From: Firmicutes bacterium UBA4882 | GTDB taxonomy: Bacteria; Bacillota; UBA4882 | Length of the DNA stretch: 6,818 nucleotides | Direction: 5' to 3' | Assembly: GCA_002399265.1 (NCBI GenBank) | Contig: DHDG01000013.1 | Span: 19,153 to 25,970 of the forward strand | Shown: positions 1 through 5,543 of the stretch, in pieces | Layout of the letters: each line of letters opens with the position of its first letter | Numbering within the stretch: the first letter of the stretch is position 1 | Program-made: the position numbers and the translations under genes | The notes under the pieces: generated by a model | Told to the model about the DNA's origin: nothing | What the model saw: only the letters and a program-made list of their open reading frames with translations | The model's database searches: none

Positions 1-599
1 ACTTTGATCAGAAAGACCAATTTCCCTTTCCGAAATTCTGCCTGGAACAGTGCGCGGAATATCTCGGCAATCTTGCATAACAAGCCTCTTTTGAAGGCCA
101 AAAGGGCTAATCCAGCTATAAGTAGTAGCGCTGCCAGGGAAACCGCCAAAGGATGCAGGCTGGTATTCATTAGGAAGTTCGTAATGTCATCGCCCATCGG
201 GGGCGTAGCAAATAAGGCCATAAACGGGATGATCACCCATGCCAACAGCGAACAGGAAAATGACAGCCACAAAGCGCCATAAAAAATATGATACAAGGCA
301 TTCTTGCATTTTGTCTGATATACTACTAAGGCGATTATTAAAAAGAGAAGCGGCAATAGGAGCCCGGCGACATTCAGCAGCGCCTTACCCACTTGGGAAT
401 ACACAGCATCTGAAATGCTGACGTGAGCATTCAAACCCAAAACAAAGCGATTTACTTTCCCGCCGTATAAAATTCCCACTAGCGCATGCCCGCCCTCATG
501 CAGTAAGGTATATAAATAGACCATCAAAACGCCGCTGCCGATCATGCCGCAGCTATATCGGAGCCTTTGCTGCAGATTCAGGTCAATCCCTTCTTTCAC
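1..599 (-). CDS. M50B-like zinc metallopeptidase, membrane protein (3' end outside window)
   Basis: This reads as an integral membrane protein with a zinc protease motif. Counting from a GTG at 599, a first hydrophobic segment (about residues 17-33) runs into HEGGH at 34-38, the HExxH zinc and catalytic signature. A GGK turn follows, then hydrophobic stretches near 72-95, 104-131 and 150-169. The GDD at 136-138 is a plausible third zinc ligand, as in M50-type site-2-protease relatives. About 199 residues are visible and the end lies off the left edge. The substrate is unknown; M50 families cut proteins within or near the membrane. The start is uncertain: GTG 599 has no good ribosome site, ATG 545 would leave only 15 residues before HEGGH, and the better placed upstream starts lead into a TGA at 609-611. 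The family call is fairly secure; whether the gene is intact is not. Confidence 0.75.
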   Translation of the reverse strand, partial: MKEGIDLNLQQRLRYSCGMIGSGVLMVYLYTLLHEGGHALVGILYGGKVNRFVLGLNAHVSISDAVYSQVGKALLNVAGLLLPLLFLIIALVVYQTKCKNALYHIFYGALWLSFSCSLLAWVIIPFMALFATPPMGDDITNFLMNTSLHPLAVSLAALLLIAGLALLAFKRGLLCKIAEIFRALFQAEFRKGKLVFLIK

Positions 600-608
600 C
601 GGAATTGT

Positions 609-683
609 TCAAAACGCGTTGGTCATAACCTCCAAATACCCTAACCGTTTCGCTCTCGATTCGTTTCGCTCTCGATCTGCCAC
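609..683 (-). other. Interrupted upstream extension of the M50 reading frame
   Basis: In the same frame as the metallopeptidase, a GTG at 683 preceded by GGTGGAGGA opens 24 codons, ending ...GYLEVMTNAF, then TGA at 609-611. An ATG inside it at 626 follows GGAGG by only two bases. After the TGA the frame continues without a break into the protease. This could be the original N-terminus cut by a nonsense change, a short leader peptide with translational restart downstream, or unrelated sequence that happens to be in frame. The 16-bp repeat at 646-676 lies within it, which argues that part of it is repetitive rather than true protease sequence. Confidence 0.4.
646..676. repeat. 16-bp tandem direct repeat, two copies
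   Basis: CGTTTCGCTCTCGAT occurs at 646-660 and again at 662-676, giving a 16-base period with no mismatch. It lies just upstream of the metallopeptidase on the minus strand, where a paired regulator site could sit, but no regulator is identified. It may also be a simple duplication. Confidence 0.85.
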
Positions 684-724
684 ATTCCTCCACCTGGGTG
701 AAAAGTCTCGCGATGCAACTATGT

Positions 725-802
725 GCGCCACTGATATGATTCACCGCCGATACGATCCACCACTGATATGATGTGCGCCGTTACGATGCACCGCCGATAT
801 GG
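725..802. repeat. Degenerate 16-bp tandem repeats, about five units
   Basis: Units run 725-740, 741-756, 757-772, 773-787 and 788-802. The first three are 16 bases and fit NCRCCRCYGATAYGAT closely; the last two are 15 bases and more diverged. They lie in the spacer between the divergent metallopeptidase and DUF445 genes. They resemble iteron-like or multi-site operator arrays in form only. No replication gene is visible nearby, so an origin is not supported. Confidence 0.8.
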
Positions 803-873
803 AGGATATAGAGGAAACCCCAGGAAGAAACACGAATAATCCGCATAATAACAACATCAATTCGGGATTGGCT

Positions 874-889
874 GGAGGTGTTCATATTG
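874..889 (+). promoter_or_regulatory. Ribosome binding site that sets a TTG start for DUF445
   Basis: GGAGG at 874-878 is followed by eight bases and TTG at 887-889. The GTG at 878-880 overlaps the ribosome site itself and so cannot be the start. The next candidate, ATG 923, has no comparable site. Confidence 0.7.
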
Positions 890-2086
890 CCAGCAGACAA
901 ACAGCAGCTGACAACTAAGCCTATGAAGAGTTTTCTATCAATGAGTGAGGCAACCCCGCCAGAACCGCTTGAAGGGTCCGGCTTCAAATCATTTTTCCAT
1001 AAATGGCTGAATCATTTTGCCCAGATTTTTGAGAAGGCTGGTTCGGAGACTGCTGCAGCTGAGGCACATGCCGAAGCTGCAGCGCCCAAAAAGGCGTTTT
1101 CCCTGGCTATCACCAAAATCCTTAATCTGCTTTACTGGCCCTTTTTTGCCTGCGGGATCGCGTTCATACTATGGATATTATGCGACTTTACCCTGCCCTA
1201 TGTGTTGGATCCCTCCGAATATGCCGCTTTCAAACAATCGGTGGCACCATGGGAATCAATTATAGGTTCTGCTGCGATTGGCTTTTGGACCAACTGGCTG
1301 GCGATTAAGATGATCTTCCATCCCCGCAAACGGAATCTGGTCTGGCAGGGCTTAATTCCCGCCCGTCGGGATGAGTTAGTAAAAGAGCTGGCCGGCGGCA
1401 TTTCCGAAAAACTGTTTTCCGGCTCAATTGCTAGGGAAGCGCTCCAGCAAAGCGGCTTATTGCGGGACGTGATCGACAGGTTTGTCTTATCTATCGGTAA
1501 TGTTACCGGCACCGCCGAATTCCGCGATGATTTAAGGCAGCTAATCAAGCATGAGGTTGCGAAAGTCTTAGAGCACCCCGATACCAAATACGCCATTCGT
1601 GATATTGCGGGAAATATCATTGACAACTGGGGCGACGCAGGGTTAGAAGGTTGGATTATCAAGAAGATTAAACCGCTGATCCGGACCTGGATTCAGGACC
1701 AAGTAGTAAACACTCTACCCAGCATTCCGGATTCCATGGGCGTAGTTTTTGAAAAACTGGATGAGGCATTGGATGCTCTCCCATCCTATTTGGCGCGCGA
1801 AAGCGCCGGTATCGTAACGACGATCACAACCATCCTCGAAAAGGGATTAGAGCTGATTGATGTCGAGGCGATTATCAGCACCCAGCTGAGCAAAATGGAT
1901 GAAAAGGAACTTGAGGATCTGCTCACCGGCAATATTTCTGTTGAAATCCGCTTTATCCAAACTTCGGGCGGCATTTTCGGCGCTCTTGTCGCGTTTGCTG
2001 TTCAATTGCCAATCCTCAGACCGGTACTGTTATTCTTGGGACTCGGACTCTGGGGCCTCTACCGAGTATCTGTCGGCAAGAACTGA
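887..2086 (+). CDS. DUF445 family membrane protein
   Basis: This is a 399-residue protein of the DUF445 family, which includes Bacillus YheB and has no established biochemical role. Read from the TTG start, residues 1-70 are a variable, partly Ala/Glu-rich cytoplasmic segment. A membrane segment lies near 79-103. The family hallmark GFWTNWLAIKMIFHP follows at 132-146, with a second hydrophobic stretch beginning about 126. A long, mostly helical charged region (about 150-355) has the amphipathic character typical of the family, and a C-terminal membrane segment at about 365-392 ends in a short basic tail. The architecture, with membrane anchors at both sides of a long helical domain, matches intact family members, so nothing seems missing. 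CutC starts 76 bases downstream on the same strand with a weak hairpin between, so the two may share a transcript. The family call is confident; the function is unknown. Confidence 0.9.
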   Translation: MPADKQQLTTKPMKSFLSMSEATPPEPLEGSGFKSFFHKWLNHFAQIFEKAGSETAAAEAHAEAAAPKKAFSLAITKILNLLYWPFFACGIAFILWILCDFTLPYVLDPSEYAAFKQSVAPWESIIGSAAIGFWTNWLAIKMIFHPRKRNLVWQGLIPARRDELVKELAGGISEKLFSGSIAREALQQSGLLRDVIDRFVLSIGNVTGTAEFRDDLRQLIKHEVAKVLEHPDTKYAIRDIAGNIIDNWGDAGLEGWIIKKIKPLIRTWIQDQVVNTLPSIPDSMGVVFEKLDEALDALPSYLARESAGIVTTITTILEKGLELIDVEAIISTQLSKMDEKELEDLLTGNISVEIRFIQTSGGIFGALVAFAVQLPILRPVLLFLGLGLWGLYRVSVGKN

Positions 2087-2100
2087 GTGGGGGGAACTTT

Positions 2101-2128
2101 GGGGACGGTTCTAAAAGTGCCGTTTTCC
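2101..2128 (+). repeat. GGGGACGGTTCT-type hairpin, REP-like remnant or weak terminator
   Basis: GGGGACGG at 2101-2108 can pair with CCGTTTTCC at 2120-2128, using two G-T pairs and one bulge, and T-rich sequence runs on to 2132. The motif GGGGACGGTTCT resembles ends of short palindromic elements linked to REP-type Y1 transposases in Bacillota, but only by recall. It could also weaken readthrough from DUF445 into cutC. A related motif occurs at 5498-5523. Confidence 0.4.
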
Positions 2129-2162
2129 TTTTCATGGAAGGGATTTTTGAGAGGGTGCCAAC

Positions 2163-2873
2163 ATGCTGGAAATCATCGCGACCACGGTGCAGGATGCGCT
2201 CATAATCGCAGAGGGCGGCGCCGACCGCATTGAATTAGTAAGCGCGCTTTCAGAAGGCGGGTTAACTCCCAGTTACGGGTTGATGCGACAGGCCATCAAT
2301 GCGGCAAATATTCCGGTAAATGTGATGATTCGACCCCACAGTGCCGGTTTTGTCTATGATGAAGCGGATCTGCTCTGCATGATTGAAGATATTAAGCAAG
2401 CTAGGGCCAGCGGTGCTAATGGGGTTGTTTTCGGGATGCTCACTGCCGATGGGGATATCGATCTGCCGCGCCTCGAAAGGCTTTTGGAGTATTGCGACGG
2501 CCTGGAAGTGACGTTTCACCGTGCCATTGATGACGCTACCGATATTCTGGCTGCCACCCGACTGGTCGCCGCAACGCCAATTTGCAGAGTTTTGTCGTCA
2601 GGCGGATTGGACCCGGGGCGCGCAGAGGAGCATTTGGCAGTCTTGCATCAGATGCAGGCCATTCTGTCCGCGCGCGGAAAGAGACTACTGGTCGGCGGCG
2701 GAGTAACCAAAGAGAACTGCCGCACCATACTCCAGTCCACCGGCGCGCCCGAGCTGCACGTTGGGACCGCTGTGCGGCATGGCGCTTCTGCCCGCGAGGC
2801 CATCAGCCTGGCAGCCGTACAAGAACTGGTGCGGCACTTAGGCACTGCGTCCAAAAGGCGGGGTATGCGGTGA
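2163..2873 (+). CDS. cutC: Copper homeostasis protein CutC family
   Basis: A 236-residue cytosolic TIM-barrel protein of the CutC family. Family blocks appear in order: GADRIELVSAL at 19-29, IRPHSAGFVYD at 56-66, GVVFGML at 87-93, TFHRAID at 117-123, LSSGG at 144-148, GGGV at 178-181 and ELHVG at 197-201. Length and block order match intact CutC. The family was named for a copper-sensitivity phenotype in Escherichia coli, but its reaction is not settled, so the name should not be read as proof of copper handling here. The ATG at 2163 follows a purine-rich GAGAGGG and suits the family N-terminus. The last 11 codons and the stop overlap the convergent cysteine-cluster gene. No copper pump, chaperone or regulator lies in the window. 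Confidence 0.93.
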   Translation: MLEIIATTVQDALIIAEGGADRIELVSALSEGGLTPSYGLMRQAINAANIPVNVMIRPHSAGFVYDEADLLCMIEDIKQARASGANGVVFGMLTADGDIDLPRLERLLEYCDGLEVTFHRAIDDATDILAATRLVAATPICRVLSSGGLDPGRAEEHLAVLHQMQAILSARGKRLLVGGGVTKENCRTILQSTGAPELHVGTAVRHGASAREAISLAAVQELVRHLGTASKRRGMR

Positions 2874-3527
2874 ATTATCATCACCATCGGGATGCGGCCT
2901 TCCGCCACTGTCACTGCCAGCCAGGGCCAGATACAAACCGGCCAATTGAATCGCATTCCGAAAAGCCTCGTTGATGGACAGCAAACCTTGCCCATGGGTC
3001 GGGTTGATCGCCGCAATGCGGCTGGCATAGTAAACGCTGATCGGCACTTCCACAACACCGTCGTCGATCAATTGTTGGGCATGGCAGCCGACTTCCGGGT
3101 CGGCAGTTTTCATCTGTCGGCAAACGAGCGGCAGCGGCCGGGCATCCTTATCCAAAACCGCCGCAAATCCAAACAATCGGCATAGCAGCGGCCGGCAATG
3201 ATAAATACTGCAGCCTCCCTGCGGCAGATTGTGGTCGAGAAAAACGCAACGCGCCTCTGCGTCACCCTGTGCGATCGCCAGCATGTTCAGCCAATATGAG
3301 GCGCGACCTTCGTGACAGGCAATGATCGCCTGTGGCAACAATTCAAATACGGTGGCTTCGATTTTGGTAGCCTGTGTATCACAGCAAATCCGACATCCCA
3401 CAGGACAAGCCAAGCCTGATCCCTCAATAAATTTCGCAATAGCATCATCCAGCTCACGATATAGTTTCATCAAATCATTCAAACCATCCCAAAGCGAACC
3501 ATTCCCTGTAAACCCTGCCAATGCCAT
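2838..3527 (-). CDS. YkgJ-type cysteine-cluster protein (CxxxCxxCC)
   Basis: A 229-residue protein with the conserved cysteine layout of the YkgJ / CxxCxxCC zinc- or iron-binding family. C41, C45, C48 and C49 form the N-terminal cluster in CPVGCRICC, and C106, C111 and C116 lie in CSIYHCRPLLCRLFG, the second family block. Further cysteines are at 71, 94, 136 and 148. The metal and the cell role are not established for the family. ATG 3527 follows GAAGGTAG at a good distance. The C-terminal tail after about residue 203 is Gly/Pro/Asp/His-rich and unlike the family core. It is encoded by the spacer and by the overlap with the 3' end of cutC, suggesting that an earlier stop was lost and the frame ran on. 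A palindrome sits just upstream of the ribosome site. Confidence 0.85.
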   Translation of the reverse strand: MALAGFTGNGSLWDGLNDLMKLYRELDDAIAKFIEGSGLACPVGCRICCDTQATKIEATVFELLPQAIIACHEGRASYWLNMLAIAQGDAEARCVFLDHNLPQGGCSIYHCRPLLCRLFGFAAVLDKDARPLPLVCRQMKTADPEVGCHAQQLIDDGVVEVPISVYYASRIAAINPTHGQGLLSINEAFRNAIQLAGLYLALAGSDSGGRPHPDGDDNSPHTPPFGRSA

Positions 3528-3539
3528 GCTAACTACCTT

Positions 3540-3556
3540 CTATTCGCACCGAATAG
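3540..3556. promoter_or_regulatory. Palindrome CTATTCG-CAC-CGAATAG in the leader of the cysteine-cluster gene
   Basis: A perfect 7-bp inverted repeat with a 3-base centre. It touches the minus-strand ribosome site GAAGGTAG at 3533-3540. It could be an operator or a leader hairpin that affects ribosome access. No matching regulator is encoded in the window. Confidence 0.5.
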
Positions 3557-3589
3557 GGAAGAAAGATCAAACTGATGGATTAAGAATGA

Positions 3590-3772
3590 TGCCGCATATA
3601 CCGCATCCTGCCGGCCAGTTATGACGAGGCAATGGCAGTCGTGATTGAGCATCTGGCACCAAAGCTCATCGGGGCAGCCCTGGCTCCTCGCCTATGCGAC
3701 TTCCTGCTACTAAACACTGCGTCATCGTATGAGAAGAATATTGCGTTTTTCATCAATGGTACATTGCTTTAG
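3590..3772 (+). other. Orphan open frame of 60 codons, possible gene remnant
   Basis: The 280-base spacer 3528-3807 holds no recognisable gene. One plus-strand frame stays open from 3590 to a TAG at 3770-3772 and has fairly protein-like content, such as LPASYDEAMAVVIEHLAP. It has no start with a ribosome site; an internal ATG at 3632 would give 45 residues. I do not recognise a family. It may be chance or the tail of a deleted gene. Confidence 0.2.
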
Positions 3773-3785
3773 TCCCCGGAGGGTG

Positions 3786-3809
3786 AGGTTTTCCACGCTG
3801 CTAAAACCT
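3786..3809. repeat. Inverted repeat at the stop of the acetyltransferase gene
   Basis: AGGTTTT at 3786-3792 and AAAACCT at 3803-3809 form a 7-bp stem with a 10-base loop. The TAG stop of the minus-strand gene lies in one arm. No T-run follows on either strand, so a standard terminator is only weakly supported. Confidence 0.4.
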
Positions 3810-4278
3810 AGTGAAATCCAAATTTCTTGAATAAATTAAAGGCGGGCACATTGTCGCTGTGAACATCCAGTATGATTTCATCCATGTCCCTTTCAAACAT
3901 GTCATTTATGCATTTCGCCAATAGTATGGATCCTACTCCCGTTTTACGATAGGTTGCCAAAACCCCCAATGTGTATATATGCAGTTTTTGATTTTCTTCC
4001 GGCAAGCCTATTAACAGCCCAATCACTCTATCATTGTCAAGTGCAGCAATTATGTACCTTTTTGAAAAATCGCCCAGCCGGTTGTTTCGCAAATTGTTTA
4101 AATAACCATCCGGTTTTTTGCCTGCGATTTCTGGATCCAGGATTCCTTCCATAACATTTGAAAGAAGCTCTCTTAGAACTTCAATCAACTCTATGCCCTC
4201 CAGGTTTAGTTCTTCAACAGCCCATTTGGAATAAGTTTTTACTGGCACTGTTAAGTTTTTTCTTAGAGTATATTTCAT
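3808..4278 (-). CDS. GNAT family N-acetyltransferase, C-terminus apparently truncated
   Basis: A 156-residue protein with the GNAT acetyl-CoA-binding fold. Residues 100-124 carry motif A, with the Q/R-x-x-G-x-G acetyl-CoA loop seen as RKTGVG at 111-116. Motif B follows as LDVHSDNVPAFNLFKKFGF at about 137-155. The acceptor substrate cannot be told from sequence. The protein stops at GFH, one residue past the FKKFGF element, whereas family members usually continue some 10-25 residues through a last beta strand (often with a YY or similar block). Reading past the TAG or in other frames does not recover such a block. It may therefore be a 3'-eroded gene or an unusually short member. ATG 4278 follows GGGAAGGGG at about nine bases. 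The gene is convergent with nothing annotated, and its upstream neighbour is divergent. Confidence 0.75.
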   Translation of the reverse strand: MKYTLRKNLTVPVKTYSKWAVEELNLEGIELIEVLRELLSNVMEGILDPEIAGKKPDGYLNNLRNNRLGDFSKRYIIAALDNDRVIGLLIGLPEENQKLHIYTLGVLATYRKTGVGSILLAKCINDMFERDMDEIILDVHSDNVPAFNLFKKFGFH

Positions 4279-4304
4279 TATGAATTGCCCCTTCCCAAGT
4301 ATAT

Positions 4305-4330
4305 CCGCCGCCGCTGCCGCTGCCGCCGCC
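4305..4330. repeat. GCC/GCT trinucleotide run
   Basis: Twenty-six bases made only of CCG/CTG-type triplets lie 27 bases upstream of the acetyltransferase start, in the spacer before the lipoprotein stub. It is a possible slippage site. No coding role is supported. Confidence 0.6.
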
Positions 4331-4422
4331 TCAGGCTAAATACAAACCTGCCTATTATCTCCGCATTTAATTTTACAGCATACCACTCGAAAATGATACA
4401 TGCATACAAGACTTGCCAACCT

Positions 4423-4578
4423 ATGAAAAATAAGGTAGGATTATTATGGCAATGGTCAGGTTCTACTGTGGCGCTGGTTTTTCTGACAGCCTGCACACCC
4501 AAACCGGAAGAGATCAATGCTGTGGTCGAAAATTTTATGGAACAATGGAAAGCTGGCAATGCTGCCAACATGACGTAA
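4423..4578 (+). pseudogene. 5' stub of a lipoprotein gene
   Basis: From ATG 4423 the frame encodes 51 residues. The start is MKNK, followed by a hydrophobic signal segment and a lipobox FLTAC with Cys at residue 24. Next comes a start-of-domain-like segment, PEEINAVVENFMEQWKAGN. That segment resembles the first helix of the NTF2-like/DUF4878-type fold common in small lipoproteins, where about 100 more residues would be expected. Instead a TAA comes at 4576, only 20 bases before the ribosome site of the nitroreductase. The most likely reading is a gene deleted from this point on, with the nitroreductase now joined behind it. No clear ribosome site precedes the ATG; an in-frame ATG at 4393 has none either. 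The signal peptide is clear; the domain match is inference. Confidence 0.55.
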
Positions 4579-4598
4579 CCCAAAGTCCGTTCTATGTT

Positions 4599-4616
4599 AA
4601 GGAGGTCCTCACCTTG
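4599..4616 (+). promoter_or_regulatory. Strong ribosome binding site that sets a TTG start for the nitroreductase
   Basis: AAGGAGG at 4599-4605 is followed by eight bases and TTG at 4614-4616. The longer open frame beginning at ATG 4446 would place this consensus site inside coding sequence and add an N-terminus unlike the family. Confidence 0.85.
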
Positions 4617-5420
4617 AATCAAGTCATCGCGACCCTGCAAAGCCGTTGTTCCCTGCGCCGCTACAAGGACATGGCGCTGTCCGACGAGCATAAGGATATC
4701 ATCCTGAAAAGCATGATGCGCGCGCCAAGTGCCGGTAACATGATGCTCTATTCTGTAATTGCAATTGAGCGGCAGGAAACCAAGGACATCCTGAGCCGCA
4801 CCTGCGATAACCAGCCTTTTATCGCCAAGGCCCCCTGGGTCTTGGTCTTTGCGGCCGACATACAGCGCTGGTTTGATTACTATCAGCTGTGTGATGTGCC
4901 GCAATACTGCGCCGATCACAATCTAACCTACCATCAAAACCCCAATCTCGGGGATCTCTTCATTGCCGCCAGCGACACCCTAATTGCCGCCCAAAACGCC
5001 GCAATTGCTGCCGAAAGCCTAGGCATCGGCTCCTGTTATATCGGCGATATCATGGAAAATTATGAAACGCATCGCGAACTTCTGGGTTTACCGGACTATG
5101 CCTTCCCGCTGGCAATGCTCTGCCTGGGTTATTATCCCGATGATCAAAAACTGGAGCCGCCCCTACTGCGCCCCAGATTTGATCAACAATGCATTGTGTT
5201 TAATGAAAAGTACCATCGGCTAGACGCGTCCGAACTGCAGGCCATGTTCGCCGAGCGCGAAAAGATCGTCCAGCCCGGCAACAATCCCTTTCAGGCAAAA
5301 AACTTTGGCCAGCTGATGTATGCCCGCAAAACCGGTGCCCCGTTTTTTCAGGAAATGCACCGTTCCCTGCAAGCGGCTATGCAACGCTGGCTCGGCAATA
5401 AACTCAGCTCGCTTGAATAA
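4614..5420 (+). CDS. Nitroreductase family FMN oxidoreductase
   Basis: A 268-residue cytosolic flavin enzyme of the nitroreductase fold, expected to use NAD(P)H to reduce nitro, quinone or similar acceptors; the true substrate is unknown. The FMN-binding N-terminal block SLRRY is at 13-17, APSAGN at 37-42, CDNQPFIAKAP at 64-74, and the AAESLGIGSCYIGDI block at 132-146. Then comes LPDYAFPLAMLCLGY at 159-173, the usual second FMN-side segment. The last 75 or so residues form a C-terminal extension with PGNNPFQAKNFGQLMYARKT, a feature of the larger NfsA/FrxA-like subgroup. All key blocks are present and the frame is intact. The TTG start is chosen from the ribosome site at 4599. It lies directly behind a truncated lipoprotein gene and may use that gene's promoter. 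A 10-bp-arm palindrome follows the stop by 30 bases. Confidence 0.9.
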   Translation: MNQVIATLQSRCSLRRYKDMALSDEHKDIILKSMMRAPSAGNMMLYSVIAIERQETKDILSRTCDNQPFIAKAPWVLVFAADIQRWFDYYQLCDVPQYCADHNLTYHQNPNLGDLFIAASDTLIAAQNAAIAAESLGIGSCYIGDIMENYETHRELLGLPDYAFPLAMLCLGYYPDDQKLEPPLLRPRFDQQCIVFNEKYHRLDASELQAMFAEREKIVQPGNNPFQAKNFGQLMYARKTGAPFFQEMHRSLQAAMQRWLGNKLSSLE

Positions 5421-5441
5421 CTTCCCAATGTTAATTCCGAT

Positions 5442-5475
5442 TTACAATAATGTAAAATATTAGGCATATTTTACA
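5442..5475. promoter_or_regulatory. Overlapping palindromes TTACA..TGTAA..TTACA
   Basis: TGTAAAATAT at 5451-5460 and ATATTTTACA at 5466-5475 form a perfect 10-bp inverted repeat around a 5-base centre. A further TTACA at 5442-5446 can pair with the same TGTAA. It lies 30 bases after the nitroreductase stop and about 70 before the lipoprotein start. The AT-rich stem with no following T-run fits an operator or two alternative hairpins better than a terminator. Confidence 0.6.
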
Positions 5476-5497
5476 GACATTCGCTCATACTACTTTC

Positions 5498-5523
5498 TGG
5501 GACGAGTTCTGGGGTACGTCCCA
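5498..5523. repeat. GGGACG hairpin, REP-like
   Basis: TGGGACG at 5498-5504 pairs with CGTCCCA at 5517-5523 around a 12-base loop. The left arm and loop, GGGACGAGTTCT, resemble GGGGACGGTTCT at 2101-2112 with one extra base. It may be a scattered short repeat or a leader structure for the lipoprotein gene, whose start is 20 bases on. Confidence 0.5.
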
Positions 5524-5543
5524 AAATCATGGGAAGTGAGTGA

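Noticed and set aside
544..771. Plus-strand open frame of 75 codons over the protease start and repeats.
   Set aside because: It is made mostly of antisense protease sequence and tandem repeats.
725..802. CRISPR array or replication origin.
   Set aside because: The units are contiguous with no spacers, and no cas or replication gene is present.
1198..1662. Minus-strand open frame of 154 codons inside DUF445.
   Set aside because: It is antisense to the conserved DUF445 core and shows no domain or start signal.
2648..3058. Minus-strand open frame of 136 codons across the cutC 3' end.
   Set aside because: It overlaps two well-supported genes and has no recognisable features.
4305..4330. Coding linker or riboswitch element.
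   Set aside because: It is a simple triplet run outside any supported gene, with no conserved fold visible.
4446..4613. Extended N-terminus for the nitroreductase from ATG 4446.
   Set aside because: The extension overlaps the lipoprotein signal peptide in another frame and does not resemble the family; a consensus ribosome site points to TTG 4614.
4278..4919. Minus-strand open frame of 213 codons.
   Set aside because: It lies opposite the nitroreductase and its leader, has no family features and is explained by codon bias of the true gene.
5451..5475. Standard rho-independent terminator for the nitroreductase.
   Set aside because: The stem is AT-rich and no T-run follows on the plus strand.
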